64,000 nt of DNA, taken from contig NZ_FOIS01000001.1 of assembly GCF_900110455.1 (NCBI RefSeq), forward strand, positions 620,001 to 684,000, given 5' to 3'. The position numbers and the translations under genes were made by a program. Every line of letters starts with the position of its first letter. Positions within the stretch are counted from its first letter, which is position 1. The stretch is from Natrinema salifodinae (GTDB lineage: Archaea > Halobacteriota > Halobacteria > Halobacteriales > Natrialbaceae). Below are positions 8,280-17,345 of this stretch, piece after piece. The notes beneath the pieces are model-generated. The model was not told where the DNA came from. It saw only the letters and a program-made list of their open reading frames with translations, and made no database searches.

Positions 8280-9455
8280 ATGGAGGAGCGAACGAGGGCC
8301 TATCTTCGGGGGCGATTCCGTGATCACTATCGACGAACAGAGATCACGCCGCCGCCCGCGGCCAACGAACGGGAATGGGGCTACATCCCCTGGACAGAGG
8401 GGCCCGATACCACGATGGTGCGCCACCGTTCGCTGCTCGAACTCGGCGACCTTTCGGAGTTTCTCGTCCGCAAGCGCCCGCGGCACGTCTACTTCTCCGC
8501 GGGCCGCTTTCGGGACCCCGGCGCGAGTTCGATGAGCGAAAAGGAGTGGCAGTCTGCGGATCTCGTTTTCGACCTCGACGCCGACCACCTGCCCAGCGTC
8601 ACGCTGGGCGAGGACAGCTACGCCGAGATGCTCGCGAAGTGCAAGGACGCCCTCGTTCGACTCCTCGATTTCCTCGAGGACGACTTCGCGTTCGAGGACA
8701 CGGAAATCGTCTTCTCGGGCGGGCGTGGCTACCACGTCCACGTCCGCGACGAGAACGTCCGCCACTTGGAGCGGGAACACCGCCGCGAGATCGTCGATTA
8801 CGTCCGTGGCATCGGCCTCGAGTTCGACGAACTGATCGAGACCGAGACCGTCGCGGGGATCGGGCGAAAGACCCCGACGGAGCGCCGGTCCCTCCGGACC
8901 GAGGGCGGTTGGGGGGCCCGGACGCACGCCCACTTTATGGAGTTCGTCGACGAACTGCTCGAGATGGAGGAAGACGCCGCCCGCGAACGCCTCCAGGAGT
9001 TCGACGGCATCGGCGAAGGGAAAGCGACGGCCACGCTGAACGCGGCCCGAAACAACCGCGAGCAACTCGAGGCGGGCAACGTCACCGTCCACACCGCCGT
9101 CGCCCAACTCGCCGAGCGGTTCGCCAACCGGGCCGTCGAGCGGGATAACGCGCCGATCGACGAGCCCGTCACCACCGACACGAACCGGCTCATTCGGCTC
9201 CCGGGGAGCCTCCACGGCGGCAGCGCCCTCGAGACGGTTCGTCTCGAGCGCGACGAACTCGCCGACTTCGATCCGCTCGCCGACGCCGTCCCGGAGACGT
9301 TCCGGGGTCACGAGATCGCCGTCGACGTCACCGACGGCGGGGTGGTCGAACTCGGAGGAGATAGCTTTACGGTCCAGGAAGGAGACCAGTCACTACCCGA
9401 GTACGTCGCCGTGTTCCTGATGGCTCGCGGTAGGGCGGAGAAGGAGAAAGAATGA
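8280..9455 (+). CDS. priS: DNA primase small (catalytic) subunit
   Basis: PriS is the catalytic subunit of the archaeo-eukaryotic primase that makes RNA primers with PriL. The metal-binding catalytic pair is seen as DLVFDLDADH (D98 and D100). FSGGRGYHVHVRD and IGRKTPTERRSLRTEGG are the conserved nucleotide-binding blocks, and RLPGSLHGG lies near the C-terminus. The 391-residue length is normal. An ATTATAG element about 31 nt upstream of the ATG is a plausible promoter. The stop codon overlaps the start of the GINS gene (ATGA), so the two replisome genes are translationally coupled. Confidence 0.96.
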   Translation: MEERTRAYLRGRFRDHYRRTEITPPPAANEREWGYIPWTEGPDTTMVRHRSLLELGDLSEFLVRKRPRHVYFSAGRFRDPGASSMSEKEWQSADLVFDLDADHLPSVTLGEDSYAEMLAKCKDALVRLLDFLEDDFAFEDTEIVFSGGRGYHVHVRDENVRHLEREHRREIVDYVRGIGLEFDELIETETVAGIGRKTPTERRSLRTEGGWGARTHAHFMEFVDELLEMEEDAARERLQEFDGIGEGKATATLNAARNNREQLEAGNVTVHTAVAQLAERFANRAVERDNAPIDEPVTTDTNRLIRLPGSLHGGSALETVRLERDELADFDPLADAVPETFRGHEIAVDVTDGGVVELGGDSFTVQEGDQSLPEYVAVFLMARGRAEKEKE

Positions 9456-10384
9456 ACTTAGACGAGTTGCGTTCGGTCCAGAGCAAGGAGCGCCAGAAGG
9501 ACAGCCTCCAAAACCTGCGCCCTTCCTTCTACCAGGAGGTCGGCGAGTACATCGCCGACCTCGAGGACGAACGCGACCGCGTCGCCGACCAGGCGGACGA
9601 CCCCTTCTCCTCGCCCGAAGTCGGCCGACTAACCGACGAGATCGAGACCGCCAAGGACGTCGTCGAGGCCATCTACGAGCGCCGAATGGGCAAACTCGTC
9701 AAGCAGGCCAGCCTGGCCGCCGCCGGGATGCCGGCCGACGACGAGGGCCTGACCGCCGAGGAGGCCGACCTCTTCGACGACCTGGTCGAGCGCATCGAGT
9801 CCAACAAGTCCCGCGTCCTCGACGTCCTCGAGGGCGCCGACGGGGCCCAGCCCGCCGACCCCGATCCCGACGGCTCGCCAGGCCCGGCGCCTGGCGCGCC
9901 GGGGACTGACGCAGCCGCGGACGACGCGCCGCCGGCGCCGCCGGAGCAACCGTCGACGGCGACCGACGCGGCGGCGGACGGTTCGAGCGGGGTCTCCCCC
10001 GCGGACGTCATGGGCGGCGACGGCCCGTCCGTCGACGACGCGGACGGCGGCGCCGATCCGCCCGCACCGCCCGAGCCGTCGGGATCGCAAGCGGGGGGAC
10101 CAGGCGAGGAGCCCGTGCCGTCGACCGCGCCCGAGTCGGGTCTCGAATCGGAGTCGGCGCCGAACGCCGAGTCGGGGGCCGAGGAGACGGATCCCGACGG
10201 CACCGCGACCGATTCCGCGGCGGCCGACGTCGAGCGAACGACCGTCAGGATCACAAGCGATATCGGCGAGATTCTCGGCGTCGACGACCGCGAGTACACG
10301 CTGACGAGCGACGACGTGGTCACGCTGCCGGAACAAAACGCCGCGCCGCTCGTCGAGCGGGAGGCGGCCGAACGGCTCGACTGA
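9452..10384 (+). CDS. GINS complex subunit (Gins51-type)
   Basis: This 310-residue protein is encoded directly after priS with an ATGA overlap, the usual place of the archaeal GINS subunit that activates the MCM helicase with Cdc45/RecJ. The N-terminal alpha-helical GINS A domain is about residues 1-130 (LDELRSVQSKERQKDSL, MGKLVKQASLAAAG). A long disordered linker rich in Asp, Pro, Ala and Gly follows (about 130-255). A small C-terminal beta domain (about 256-310, TVRITSDIGEILGVDDREY) completes it. The order helical domain, linker, beta domain identifies the Gins51 arrangement. The linker is unusually long. Confidence 0.85.
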   Translation: MNLDELRSVQSKERQKDSLQNLRPSFYQEVGEYIADLEDERDRVADQADDPFSSPEVGRLTDEIETAKDVVEAIYERRMGKLVKQASLAAAGMPADDEGLTAEEADLFDDLVERIESNKSRVLDVLEGADGAQPADPDPDGSPGPAPGAPGTDAAADDAPPAPPEQPSTATDAAADGSSGVSPADVMGGDGPSVDDADGGADPPAPPEPSGSQAGGPGEEPVPSTAPESGLESESAPNAESGAEETDPDGTATDSAAADVERTTVRITSDIGEILGVDDREYTLTSDDVVTLPEQNAAPLVEREAAERLD

Positions 10385-10506
10385 GCCGTCGCGGTCCGAT
10401 TGTATCTCCGTCACTGCAACCCGCCGCTGGCCGGGGAGTCGCTCGTCCCGCCGAGGCAGGCGGCTGAAACCGCAACGCCTACGTCGACCGTCGCTAACTC
10501 GCATCC

Positions 10507-10980
10507 ATGATCGATGTCGGCGAGGAAGCCCCGGAGTTCGAACTGCAAAACCAGCGCGGCGAGACCGTTGCACGCTCCGATTTCGAGGGGCGGCGGCTCG
10601 TCGTATACTTTTATCCTCGCGCCAACACGGAGGGGTGTACGGCCGAAGCCTGCGAATTCAACGAGGCCCTCGCCGAGTTCGCAGACCGCGACGTCTCGAT
10701 CGTCGGAATCAGTGACGACCCCGTCGACGACCTCGCGACGTTCGCGGCTGACTACGACCTCGACTTCGACCTGCTCTCCGACGAGCGGGGCGAAGTCGCG
10801 ACGCTCTACGACTCCTACGGCGAAAAGCGGATGTTCGGCAACACCTTCGACGGCGTCTTCCGGAACACCTACGTCGTCGGTCCCGACGGACGCATCGAGG
10901 CGGTCTACGAGGACGTCTCACCCGAGGGACACGCCGACGCCGTTCTGGCGGATCTCGAGCCGATCGACGCCGCGCGCTGA
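10507..10980 (+). CDS. bcp: Peroxiredoxin (Bcp/PrxQ type)
   Basis: This 157-residue thioredoxin-fold peroxidase reduces hydrogen and alkyl peroxides in the cytoplasm. The peroxidatic cysteine is C44 in the motif PRANTEGCTAEACEF, with C49 as the probable resolving cysteine (PrxQ pattern of two Cys separated by four residues). The usual Pro-x-x-x-T/S-x-x-C context is present. FGNTFDGVFRNTYVVGPDG is the normal C-terminal half. The gene is 122 bp after the GINS gene and has no clear TATA box, so it may be part of the same transcript. Confidence 0.94.
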   Translation: MIDVGEEAPEFELQNQRGETVARSDFEGRRLVVYFYPRANTEGCTAEACEFNEALAEFADRDVSIVGISDDPVDDLATFAADYDLDFDLLSDERGEVATLYDSYGEKRMFGNTFDGVFRNTYVVGPDGRIEAVYEDVSPEGHADAVLADLEPIDAAR

Positions 10981-11050
10981 CGACGTCTCCGTCTCTGTTC
11001 TCGTCTCGGTTACGGCCGCGCCAGGCGCTCGGATACGGGGCCGATTACGG

Positions 11051-11401
11051 TTACGAGTCCGGCCCGGTCGGATCGGCGGGGCCGATAACCCGGACTCGGC
11101 CGGTGTCAGAGACCCGGACCAGATATTCGTCTAGCGATAGTTCGACGGTGACGGTCCCGTTTCGCTGGTCCTGCGTGACGAGCGTGTCGAGGGCCTCGGG
11201 ATCGACGTAGTCGTACAGCGTGAATCCAAGGTCGGTCGTACAGTCGACCGGATCGGTGTCGAGCGCGGACGTGATCGCGTAGATGGCGGCGATACTGGGC
11301 GGCGTCCCACCGCCGTAGGCGCGTTCGGCGAGGACCGAGCGATCGTCGTCTTCGTCTCCGTTTCCATCGTCGTCCGATGGGTCCCGATCGGGTCCGGTCA
11401 T
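11051..11401 (-). CDS. HalOD1 output-domain protein
   Basis: This 116-residue protein is built around the HalOD1 domain, a small haloarchaeal output module often attached to or partnered with signalling proteins. The core is about residues 35-95: SIAAIYAITSALDTDPVDCTTDLGFTLYDYVDPEALD, then TVTVELSLDEYLVRV. The N-terminus is a disordered acidic segment (DRDPSDDDGNGDEDDD). There is no sensor domain, so it is a free-standing module of unknown partner. Its ATG overlaps the stop of a 32-codon ORF upstream (ATGA), suggesting coupled translation. Confidence 0.8.
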   Translation of the reverse strand: MTGPDRDPSDDDGNGDEDDDRSVLAERAYGGGTPPSIAAIYAITSALDTDPVDCTTDLGFTLYDYVDPEALDTLVTQDQRNGTVTVELSLDEYLVRVSDTGRVRVIGPADPTGPDS

Positions 11402-11496
11402 TCTCGGGCCCTCCTACGTCGATCGCGCCGTCGGTCGCCGCGTTCCGCTCGCCGCGTGTTGGTCACCTGATCCCAGTCGATCGGTGGTTCCTCCAT
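11398..11496 (-). CDS. Putative 32-residue basic ORF coupled to the HalOD1 gene
   Basis: A short reading frame starts MEEPPIDWDQVTNTRRA and ends in an arginine-rich tail. Its stop overlaps the HalOD1 gene start by ATGA, the same coupling used by other operons in this window. It is too short for a family assignment. It could be a genuine small protein or a leader peptide that delivers ribosomes to the HalOD1 start. The arginine-rich tail also resembles ordinary shadow sequence in GC-rich DNA, so support is mainly the overlap. Confidence 0.35.
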   Translation of the reverse strand: MEEPPIDWDQVTNTRRAERGDRRRDRRRRARE

Positions 11497-11501
11497 CACT
11501 C

Positions 11502-11523
11502 GTGGTACTTGATATGGTACCAC
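11502..11523. promoter_or_regulatory. Inverted repeat GTGGTAC-N8-GTACCAC
   Basis: Perfect 7-bp arms are separated by 8 bp, just upstream of the 32-codon ORF and 246 bp from a divergent TrmB-family regulator gene. The layout is that of a dimeric regulator's operator controlling the HalOD1 unit. The binding protein is unknown; the neighbouring TrmB is a candidate. Confidence 0.45.
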
Positions 11524-11768
11524 TAAGCTTCGGCTTGAATAGGAGAGTCCGATCGACGTACCCAAAGCGAAACGCCGATAGCAATCTATAATTCATATCG
11601 ACTTTCATACTGTTTCTCATATGGAATCGAGTATTCGATTCCTAGAACGTTCACTCTCCGGCCGCTTTCCCCGATTGTACGGGACTGAAGATGTGGGACA
11701 ACTTTTCACGCGTCGAGTGTAAACTAGTTGTACACGTATGGCTCCCTTGACGAACGGTCGATCCGATC
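11524..11768. other. Divergent intergenic region HalOD1 / TrmB
   Basis: This is relatively AT-rich for the window, with several ATTCATAT/TTTCATAT patches around 11594-11630. No gene is seen. It contains an inverted repeat near the TrmB promoter (11717-11735). Confidence 0.5.
11717..11735. promoter_or_regulatory. Inverted repeat GTGTA-N9-TACAC at the TrmB promoter
   Basis: The arms flank an AACTAGTT palindrome and cover the best TATA-like stretch (TAAACTA), which lies about 45 nt before the ATG at 11769. This position fits an autoregulatory operator. Confidence 0.45.
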
Positions 11769-12629
11769 ATGTCTGAAGCCGAGGCGGTCGATGCACTGGT
11801 GGAACTGGGGTTGCGTCAGTACGAAGCGCAGTGTTTCGTCGCACTCGCACAGCTTTCGGAGGGGACGGCAAAGGAGATCAGCCGGGTCGCCGACGTGCCG
11901 CAGTCGCGCGTCTACGACGTCGTCGACGAACTCCACCGGCTCGGCCTGGTGGACGTTCAGGAGTCAGACCCGCGGAAATACAGCGCCGTTCCCGTCGACG
12001 TGGCCAGGAACCGACTTCGGCAGAAGTACCGGAATCACCTCGAAACCGCGACGACGCACCTCCAGGCGCTCGAACGCCGGACGCTCGAAGAGGACGGCGC
12101 CTGGAAGGTGGCGAGCGATCAGGACGTTCGCAACCGCACGATACAGGCCGTCGAGGACGCGACCAGCGAGATTTACTTGCTCGCGGCGGACGGCGAGGTG
12201 CTCGAGTCGGCCCTGCTCGACCGACTCGCTGCGGCGCGCGAGCGGGACGTCACCGTGTTCGTCGAAGTCCCGTCGTCCGACGATCGCGACCGCATTCACG
12301 ACGCCGTCGCGACGGTGCAGGTCGCGGTCACCGACTTCGAGTTCGATTCGCAGGTAACGACGGATCGCTCGCTTGGTCGGCTCCTCGTGGTCGATCGACA
12401 GACGGTCGTCGTGAGCGCGCTGACGACCGGGATCGTCCCGAGCCAACGGGCGGAAACGGGGATCTGGACGAGCGAGCGCGGTCACGGGCTCGTCGCCTGG
12501 TTCCGGTACTTCCTCGAACGGCGACTCGCGCAACTCGCGTTCGAGACGGGCAATGGACGCGGTGCGAACGACGAACGCGACACGAGCGACGACGATGCCA
12601 ACGCCGAATGTACGGCGTGCGAAGAATAG
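11769..12629 (+). CDS. TrmB-family transcriptional regulator
   Basis: This 286-residue protein has an N-terminal winged-helix domain of the TrmB type (about 1-80). The recognition helix lies in GTAKEISRVADVPQSRVYDVVDELHRLGLV, and a helical linker follows (about 85-115). A C-terminal TrmB effector domain (about 120-260) begins DVRNRTIQAVEDATSEIYLLAADGEVLES. In haloarchaea TrmB proteins control sugar and central metabolism genes. The effector part here is of the PLD-like DUF5821/TrmB C type rather than a clear sugar-binding form. An inverted repeat overlaps its promoter. It is convergent with cdc48. Confidence 0.85.
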   Translation: MSEAEAVDALVELGLRQYEAQCFVALAQLSEGTAKEISRVADVPQSRVYDVVDELHRLGLVDVQESDPRKYSAVPVDVARNRLRQKYRNHLETATTHLQALERRTLEEDGAWKVASDQDVRNRTIQAVEDATSEIYLLAADGEVLESALLDRLAAARERDVTVFVEVPSSDDRDRIHDAVATVQVAVTDFEFDSQVTTDRSLGRLLVVDRQTVVVSALTTGIVPSQRAETGIWTSERGHGLVAWFRYFLERRLAQLAFETGNGRGANDERDTSDDDANAECTACEE

Positions 12630-12728
12630 GACGCGAACGAGCGGCGGGTAGTGGCTGCGGACCAGGCCGCAGTCACGGCCGTTGACGGCGCCGGGACGGG
12701 AACGGCGACCTCCCGTCCGGTCCGTCGA

Positions 12729-14993
12729 TTACTGGAAGGTTCGGCCCAGTTGCTCGTCCTGAGTTGGCTCGGCCGTGTCGAACTCCGCTTCGATATCCTC
12801 GTAGCGCTCGCGCGTCTCGGGGGTCACGCTCGCGTTGACCTCCTCGAGAGCGTGCTCGAAGTGCTCGCGGCTGATGCGGACGTTGCCGATGGTATCGGGC
12901 ATCTCGTCGGGGTCGACCGAGTTGATGAACTCGCGGCTGGCGGCCATCGAGGCCTCGCGACAGACCGCTTCGATGTCGGCGCCGACGTAGCCCTCCGTCT
13001 CCGCGGCGAGCCAGTCGAGGTCGACCGCGTCGGCCAGGGGCTTGTCGCGGGTGTGGACGTCGAAGATCTTCTTGCGGGCGTCCTCGTCGGGGACCGGCAC
13101 GTGGACGTGGCGGTCCAGACGGCCGGGACGCAGCAGGGCCTGGTCGATCAGGTCCGGTCGGTTGGTCGTCGCGATGACGACGACGTCCTCGAGTTCCTCG
13201 AGGCCGTCGAGTTCGGTCAGCAGCTGGGAGACGACCCGCTCGCCGACGCCGGAGTCACCCTGCTGGCGACCGCGCTGGCCCGCGATCGAATCGATCTCGT
13301 CGAAGAAGATCACGGTCGGGGCGTTCTCGCGGGCCTTCTCGAAGACCTCGCGGACGCCCTTCTCGGACTCGCCGACGTACTTGTTCAGCAGCTCGGGGCC
13401 CTTGATCGAGATGAAGTTCGACTGGGCCTCGTTGGCCACCGCTTTGGCGAGCAGGGTCTTGCCGGTACCCGGCGGCCCGTACATGAGGACGCCCTTTGCG
13501 GCCTGCATGTCCATCTGCTCGAAGACCTCGGGGTAGTCGAGCGGCCACTGGATCGTCTCGCGCAGGCGCTCTTTGGTGTCCCCGAGGCCGCCGACGTCGT
13601 TCCACGTGACGTCGGGGACCTCGACGAAGACCTCGCGCAGCGCCGAGGGCTGGATGCCCTTGAGCGCCTCCTTGAAGTCGTTTTCAGTGACCTCGAGTTC
13701 CTCGAGGACGTCGGCGTCGATCTCCTCGGCCTCGAGGTCGAGTTCGGGCCGGATGCGCCGCAGGGCGGTCATCGCGGCCTCGCGGGTCAACGACTCGAGG
13801 TCGGCCCCGACGAAGCCGTGGGTGTTCTCGGCGTACTGATCGAGGTCGATGGACTCCGAGAGGGGCATCCCGCGGGTGTGGACCTGCAGGATCTCCTTGC
13901 GGCCCTCCTTGTCCGGGACGCCGATCTCGATCTCGCGGTCGAAGCGACCGCCGCGGCGCAGCGCGGGGTCGAGCGCGTCGACGCGGTTGGTCGCGCCGAT
14001 GACGGTGACCCGGCCCCGCTCCTCGAGACCGTCCATCAGCGAGAGCAGCTGCGCGACGACCCGACGTTCGACGTCGCCGCCGGCCTCCTCGCGCTTGGCG
14101 GCGATGGAGTCGAGCTCGTCGATGAAGACGATCGCAGGCGCGTTCTCCTCGGCCTCCTCGAAGACCTCGCGGAGCTGCTCCTCGCTCTCGCCGTAGTACT
14201 TCGACATGATCTCCGGGCCGGAGATCGTCTGGAAGTGGGCGTCGATCTCGTTGGCGACGGCCTTGGCCATCAACGTCTTACCGGTGCCAGGCGGGCCGTG
14301 CAGCAGGACGCCCTTCGGCGGCTCGATCCCTAACTGTTGGAACAGTTCGGGATGCCGCATCGGCAGCTCGATCATCTCGCGAACCTGGTCGAGTTCGTCG
14401 TCCAGGCCGCCGATGTCCTCGTAGGTGACGTTCGGAACGCCCTCGGGCGAGGCGCCGCCGCCGCCGGAACTGACCTGTTCGGCGGGCGTCTCGGAGATCT
14501 CGATGCTCGTCGAGTCCGTGATGACCACAGTGCCCGACGGCGAGGTGCTCGCGATCTTCAGGGGCACCGACTGGCCGGAGCTGGCCATCGGGCCGAACGA
14601 GAGGGAAAACGGCACCGTCTGTCCCTCGGTGACCGCCTGGCCGCTCAGTTTGTCGCGGACGAGCGGGCCGATGTCACCGCGGATCCGCAGGTTCTGCGGG
14701 AGCGCCACGGTGACGGACTTGGCGGGCTTGACATCGGCGGTCTCGACAGTGACGTTGTCGTCGATGCCGACGTCGGCCTCCTGGCGCAGGCGCCCGTCGA
14801 TGCGGACGATCCCGCGGCCCTCGTCTTCGGGGTAGCCGGGCCAGACGCGCGCGACGGCCTGACCGTCGCCCGAGCCCTTGATGACGATGTAGTCCCCGTT
14901 CTCGAGGTCGAGTTCGTTCATCGAGACGCGGTCGATCGCCGCGAGTCCGCGGCCGGCGTCCTTCTGTTTGAGGGGTTTGACGGTGAGTTTCAT
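12729..14993 (-). CDS. cdc48: Cdc48/VCP-type AAA+ ATPase
   Basis: This 754-residue homologue of Cdc48/p97 unfolds proteins for degradation by the proteasome. The N domain (about 1-185) holds a double-psi beta barrel and a four-stranded barrel ([31 protein letters not shown]). It is followed by two AAA+ modules. Both have Walker A GPPGTGKT (D1: [17 protein letters not shown]2: [16 protein letters not shown]), Walker B ([19 protein letters not shown]) and arginine-finger RPGR/RGGR motifs. The C-terminal tail is short and acidic. Its start overlaps the stop of a small Hsp20-like gene by ATGA, so the two are made together. Confidence 0.96.
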   Translation of the reverse strand: MKLTVKPLKQKDAGRGLAAIDRVSMNELDLENGDYIVIKGSGDGQAVARVWPGYPEDEGRGIVRIDGRLRQEADVGIDDNVTVETADVKPAKSVTVALPQNLRIRGDIGPLVRDKLSGQAVTEGQTVPFSLSFGPMASSGQSVPLKIASTSPSGTVVITDSTSIEISETPAEQVSSGGGGASPEGVPNVTYEDIGGLDDELDQVREMIELPMRHPELFQQLGIEPPKGVLLHGPPGTGKTLMAKAVANEIDAHFQTISGPEIMSKYYGESEEQLREVFEEAEENAPAIVFIDELDSIAAKREEAGGDVERRVVAQLLSLMDGLEERGRVTVIGATNRVDALDPALRRGGRFDREIEIGVPDKEGRKEILQVHTRGMPLSESIDLDQYAENTHGFVGADLESLTREAAMTALRRIRPELDLEAEEIDADVLEELEVTENDFKEALKGIQPSALREVFVEVPDVTWNDVGGLGDTKERLRETIQWPLDYPEVFEQMDMQAAKGVLMYGPPGTGKTLLAKAVANEAQSNFISIKGPELLNKYVGESEKGVREVFEKARENAPTVIFFDEIDSIAGQRGRQQGDSGVGERVVSQLLTELDGLEELEDVVVIATTNRPDLIDQALLRPGRLDRHVHVPVPDEDARKKIFDVHTRDKPLADAVDLDWLAAETEGYVGADIEAVCREASMAASREFINSVDPDEMPDTIGNVRISREHFEHALEEVNASVTPETRERYEDIEAEFDTAEPTQDEQLGRTFQ

Positions 14994-15238
14994 AGCTCCT
15001 CCTCCAGTTCGACAGTGAGCACGCCGTTTTTGATAAACGTGTGCGCATCGGCGACGTCGTCGGAGAGTTCGATCTCGTACTGCTCGTCATCCACGACGAC
15101 GATGACGGTGTCGTCGACCAGATCGACAGAGGCATCGGCCACGTCGGAACCGAAGTCGACGGCGAAGACGGTGCCGTCGTCGTAGTCGTACCGACGGGCC
15201 AACTGCCCCTCTTCACGGGTGAATTGTTCGAGAGTCAT
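14990..15238 (-). CDS. Small Hsp20/alpha-crystallin-like protein coupled to Cdc48
   Basis: This 82-residue acidic protein is predicted to be all beta. Its C-terminal half, [23 protein letters not shown], matches the end of the alpha-crystallin domain (IKNGVLTV). The N-terminal half ([28 protein letters not shown]) matches the preceding strands, but the usual flanking IxI/V tail is absent. It is therefore a minimal Hsp20-like fold, perhaps an adaptor rather than a full small heat-shock protein. It overlaps cdc48 by 4 bp and is the first gene of the unit. The function in protein quality control is inferred from that coupling. Confidence 0.75.
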   Translation of the reverse strand: MTLEQFTREEGQLARRYDYDDGTVFAVDFGSDVADASVDLVDDTVIVVVDDEQYEIELSDDVADAHTFIKNGVLTVELEEEL

Positions 15239-15268
15239 GCTGTAACTAACCCAAGGTAAGCACTCTTT

Positions 15269-15278
15269 CTATATAAGT
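15269..15278 (-). promoter_or_regulatory. TATA box of the Hsp20-like/cdc48 unit
   Basis: ACTTATATAG on the minus strand is centred about 35 nt before the ATG at 15238, giving a leader of only a few nucleotides. It is a strong haloarchaeal promoter element. Confidence 0.65.
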
Positions 15279-15445
15279 TTATCCCCGGACGACCGCAGGA
15301 CGGCACCGCGATCGACCGAGAGTTCGTTGTTCGTAGTTCACAGCGATTCCTCCTCGGACCGGTCGTCCGAGACGGTGCCGGTCACTTGCATCGGGACGGA
15401 CATATTCCCCCTGCTGGCGCTCTCTGGTTGCAGCGGGTTCGAGTC

Positions 15446-15451
15446 TTTATA
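15446..15451 (+). promoter_or_regulatory. TATA box of the alpha/beta hydrolase gene
   Basis: TTTATA is centred 27-28 nt before the ATG at 15476. It supports that start over an upstream in-frame Met (15386). Confidence 0.6.
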
Positions 15452-15475
15452 CCGGTTCCACTCGTTACATCGCGT

Positions 15476-16252
15476 ATGGAAACGGTACCACACAACGGTC
15501 GGGAGACGGCGTACGAGGTCACCGACCGAGACGGCGACGGGCCGCCGATCTGTTGCGTCCACGGGAGCGGCGGCTCGCGCCGCGTCTGGACCGGCCAGCA
15601 TCCGCTCTCGGACCGCTTCCCGATTGTGACGGTGGATCTCAGCGGCCACGGCGATTCGGACGATGTCGACGCGAGCGCCGGCTACACGGCCCTCTCGGCG
15701 TACGCCGACGACGTCCTGGCCGTCGCCGAGGCGACCGACGCCCGCGTCCTCGTCGGCAACTCGCTGGGCGGCGCCGTCGTCCAGCACATCCTGCTCGAAC
15801 GGGAGTTCGAACCCGATGCGGTCGTGCTGACGGGAACAGGCGCTCGACTCGGCGTCCTCGAAGACTTGTTGGCGTGGCTCGACTCGGACTTCGACCAGGC
15901 GGTCGAGTTTCTCCACGGGACGGATCGGCTCTTCCACGATCCCGATCCCGACGTCCGGGAGCGATCGATCGACCAAATGTACGACTGCGGCCGGGCGACC
16001 ACCCAGCGGGACTTCCTGACCTGCCACGAGTTCGACGTCCGCGATCGGATCTCCGAGATCAACGTCCCGACGCTCGCGCTCTACGGCGAGCACGACCAGT
16101 TGACTCCGGCCTGGTTCCACGAGTACCTGATCGACGAAATCGGAGACGGCGAGGTCGTCGAGATCGACGGCGCGGCGCACCTGGCGATGGTCGAGCGACC
16201 GAACGCGTTCAACGATGCGGTCGAGGCGTTTCTGACGGAGACGGTCGAGTAG
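15476..16252 (+). CDS. Alpha/beta hydrolase
   Basis: This 258-residue cytoplasmic alpha/beta-hydrolase-fold enzyme shows CVHGSGGSRRVW (oxyanion-hole HG), the DLSGHGDSD strand and the nucleophile elbow GNSLGG (Ser near residue 97). The late acid and base lie in LYGEHDQLTP and GAAHLAMVERP (catalytic His). The overall pattern is that of small-molecule ester, lactone or C-C hydrolases (MhpC-like); the substrate is unknown. There is no signal peptide. The start is fixed by the TATA spacing. It is convergent with panB. Confidence 0.88.
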   Translation: METVPHNGRETAYEVTDRDGDGPPICCVHGSGGSRRVWTGQHPLSDRFPIVTVDLSGHGDSDDVDASAGYTALSAYADDVLAVAEATDARVLVGNSLGGAVVQHILLEREFEPDAVVLTGTGARLGVLEDLLAWLDSDFDQAVEFLHGTDRLFHDPDPDVRERSIDQMYDCGRATTQRDFLTCHEFDVRDRISEINVPTLALYGEHDQLTPAWFHEYLIDEIGDGEVVEIDGAAHLAMVERPNAFNDAVEAFLTETVE

Positions 16253-16410
16253 CGACGCCCGGAGCGACGCTCGTAGTCGAGGGCGGGAACGGGCCTGGAG
16301 ACAGAACTGGGTGTAACGGAGACGAAGACGACGACAGAACTAGGAGTGACGGGGATGGGGATGAAGCGACCAACAGCCCGAGCGAGCGGGCCGCCGAGAC
16401 CCGCGCGCTC

Positions 16411-17223
16411 TCAGTAGAGTTCGTCGAGGTCGTGCTCCTCGTAGCTGTGCTCCTCGGCGGGGAACTCGCCCGATTCGACCGCGGTCACGTAGTCGTCGAT
16501 CGCCGATTCCATCTCCTCGCGAACGTTTCCGAATTGCTTCGCGAACGAGGGAGACCACTCGCTCAGGCCGACGGCGTCGTCGACCACCAGTACCTGGCCG
16601 TCGCAATCCGGCCCCGCGCCGATCCCGATCGTCGGGATATCGAGCGCCTCGGTGACTTCCTTCGCGAGGTTCGACGGGACGTGCTCGAGAACCAGCGAGA
16701 ACGCGCCGGCGTCCGCGTGAGCCTCGGCGAGGTCGAGGATGCGCTCGGCGGCCTCCCGATCGGTCCCCTGGCGGGGGTAACCGCCGTACTGGTTGACGTG
16801 CTGGGGCGTCAGTCCGAGGTGAGCCATCACGGGAATCCCCAACTGGACCAGCTTTTCGGTCAACTCGACGGTGTGGGGGCCACACTCGAGTTTAACCGCG
16901 TGGGCGTCCGCCTCCTTGAGCATCCGTCCGGCGTTCTCGACGCTCTCGCTCTCGTCGACACCGATCGAGAGGAACGGCATGTCGGCGACGACGAGGGCGT
17001 CCTCGGTCGTCCGCGCGACCGCGCTCGTGTGCCTGACCATGTCGTCGACCGTCACCGGGAGCGTCGTGTCGTAGCCCAGGCTGGTGTTCCCGAGGCTGTC
17101 CCCGACGAGGATGATATCGACGCCCGCCTGGTCGACCAGCGCCGCCGTCGGCGCGTCGTAGGCCGTCAGCATCGTGATCGGTTCCTCGCCCGCCTTCGCC
17201 CTGATGTCCCGCACGGTAGGCAT
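16411..17223 (-). CDS. panB: 3-methyl-2-oxobutanoate hydroxymethyltransferase
   Basis: PanB transfers a hydroxymethyl group from methylene-tetrahydrofolate to ketoisovalerate, giving ketopantoate for pantothenate and coenzyme A synthesis. The 270-residue protein has the diagnostic Mg2+ and substrate motifs LTAYDAPTA, VGDSLGNT, ADMPFLS, KLECG, HLGLTPQ and IGIGAGPDCDGQVLV. An acidic C-terminal tail (about 245-270) is a halophilic addition. The ATG at 17223 lies about 26 nt from a TTTAAT TATA box at 17245-17252. Other pantothenate genes are not adjacent. Confidence 0.96.
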   Translation of the reverse strand: MPTVRDIRAKAGEEPITMLTAYDAPTAALVDQAGVDIILVGDSLGNTSLGYDTTLPVTVDDMVRHTSAVARTTEDALVVADMPFLSIGVDESESVENAGRMLKEADAHAVKLECGPHTVELTEKLVQLGIPVMAHLGLTPQHVNQYGGYPRQGTDREAAERILDLAEAHADAGAFSLVLEHVPSNLAKEVTEALDIPTIGIGAGPDCDGQVLVVDDAVGLSEWSPSFAKQFGNVREEMESAIDDYVTAVESGEFPAEEHSYEEHDLDELY

Positions 17224-17345
17224 ACCCACAGGTTGGGCTCCCACGATTAAATGCCGTTGTTCTTCGCTCGCGCGCCGATCGCCGGGGGCGGCGAGGAGAG
17301 GCCGTATCCGCGGTACTTAAGATACACCGGTCGCCATACTCACGC

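Noticed and set aside
11414-11620. 68-codon leftward ORF upstream of the HalOD1 gene
   Set aside because: It runs through the TATA-rich spacer and the inverted repeat, and its protein is not haloarchaeal in composition.
12651-14333. 560-codon open frame opposite cdc48
   Set aside because: A mirror frame of Cdc48; it lacks motifs, and its repeats simply reflect the two AAA+ modules read antisense.
15553-17250. 565-codon open frame crossing the alpha/beta hydrolase and panB
   Set aside because: It spans two real genes and their spacer, and is Arg-rich where it overlaps the first; it is a shadow.
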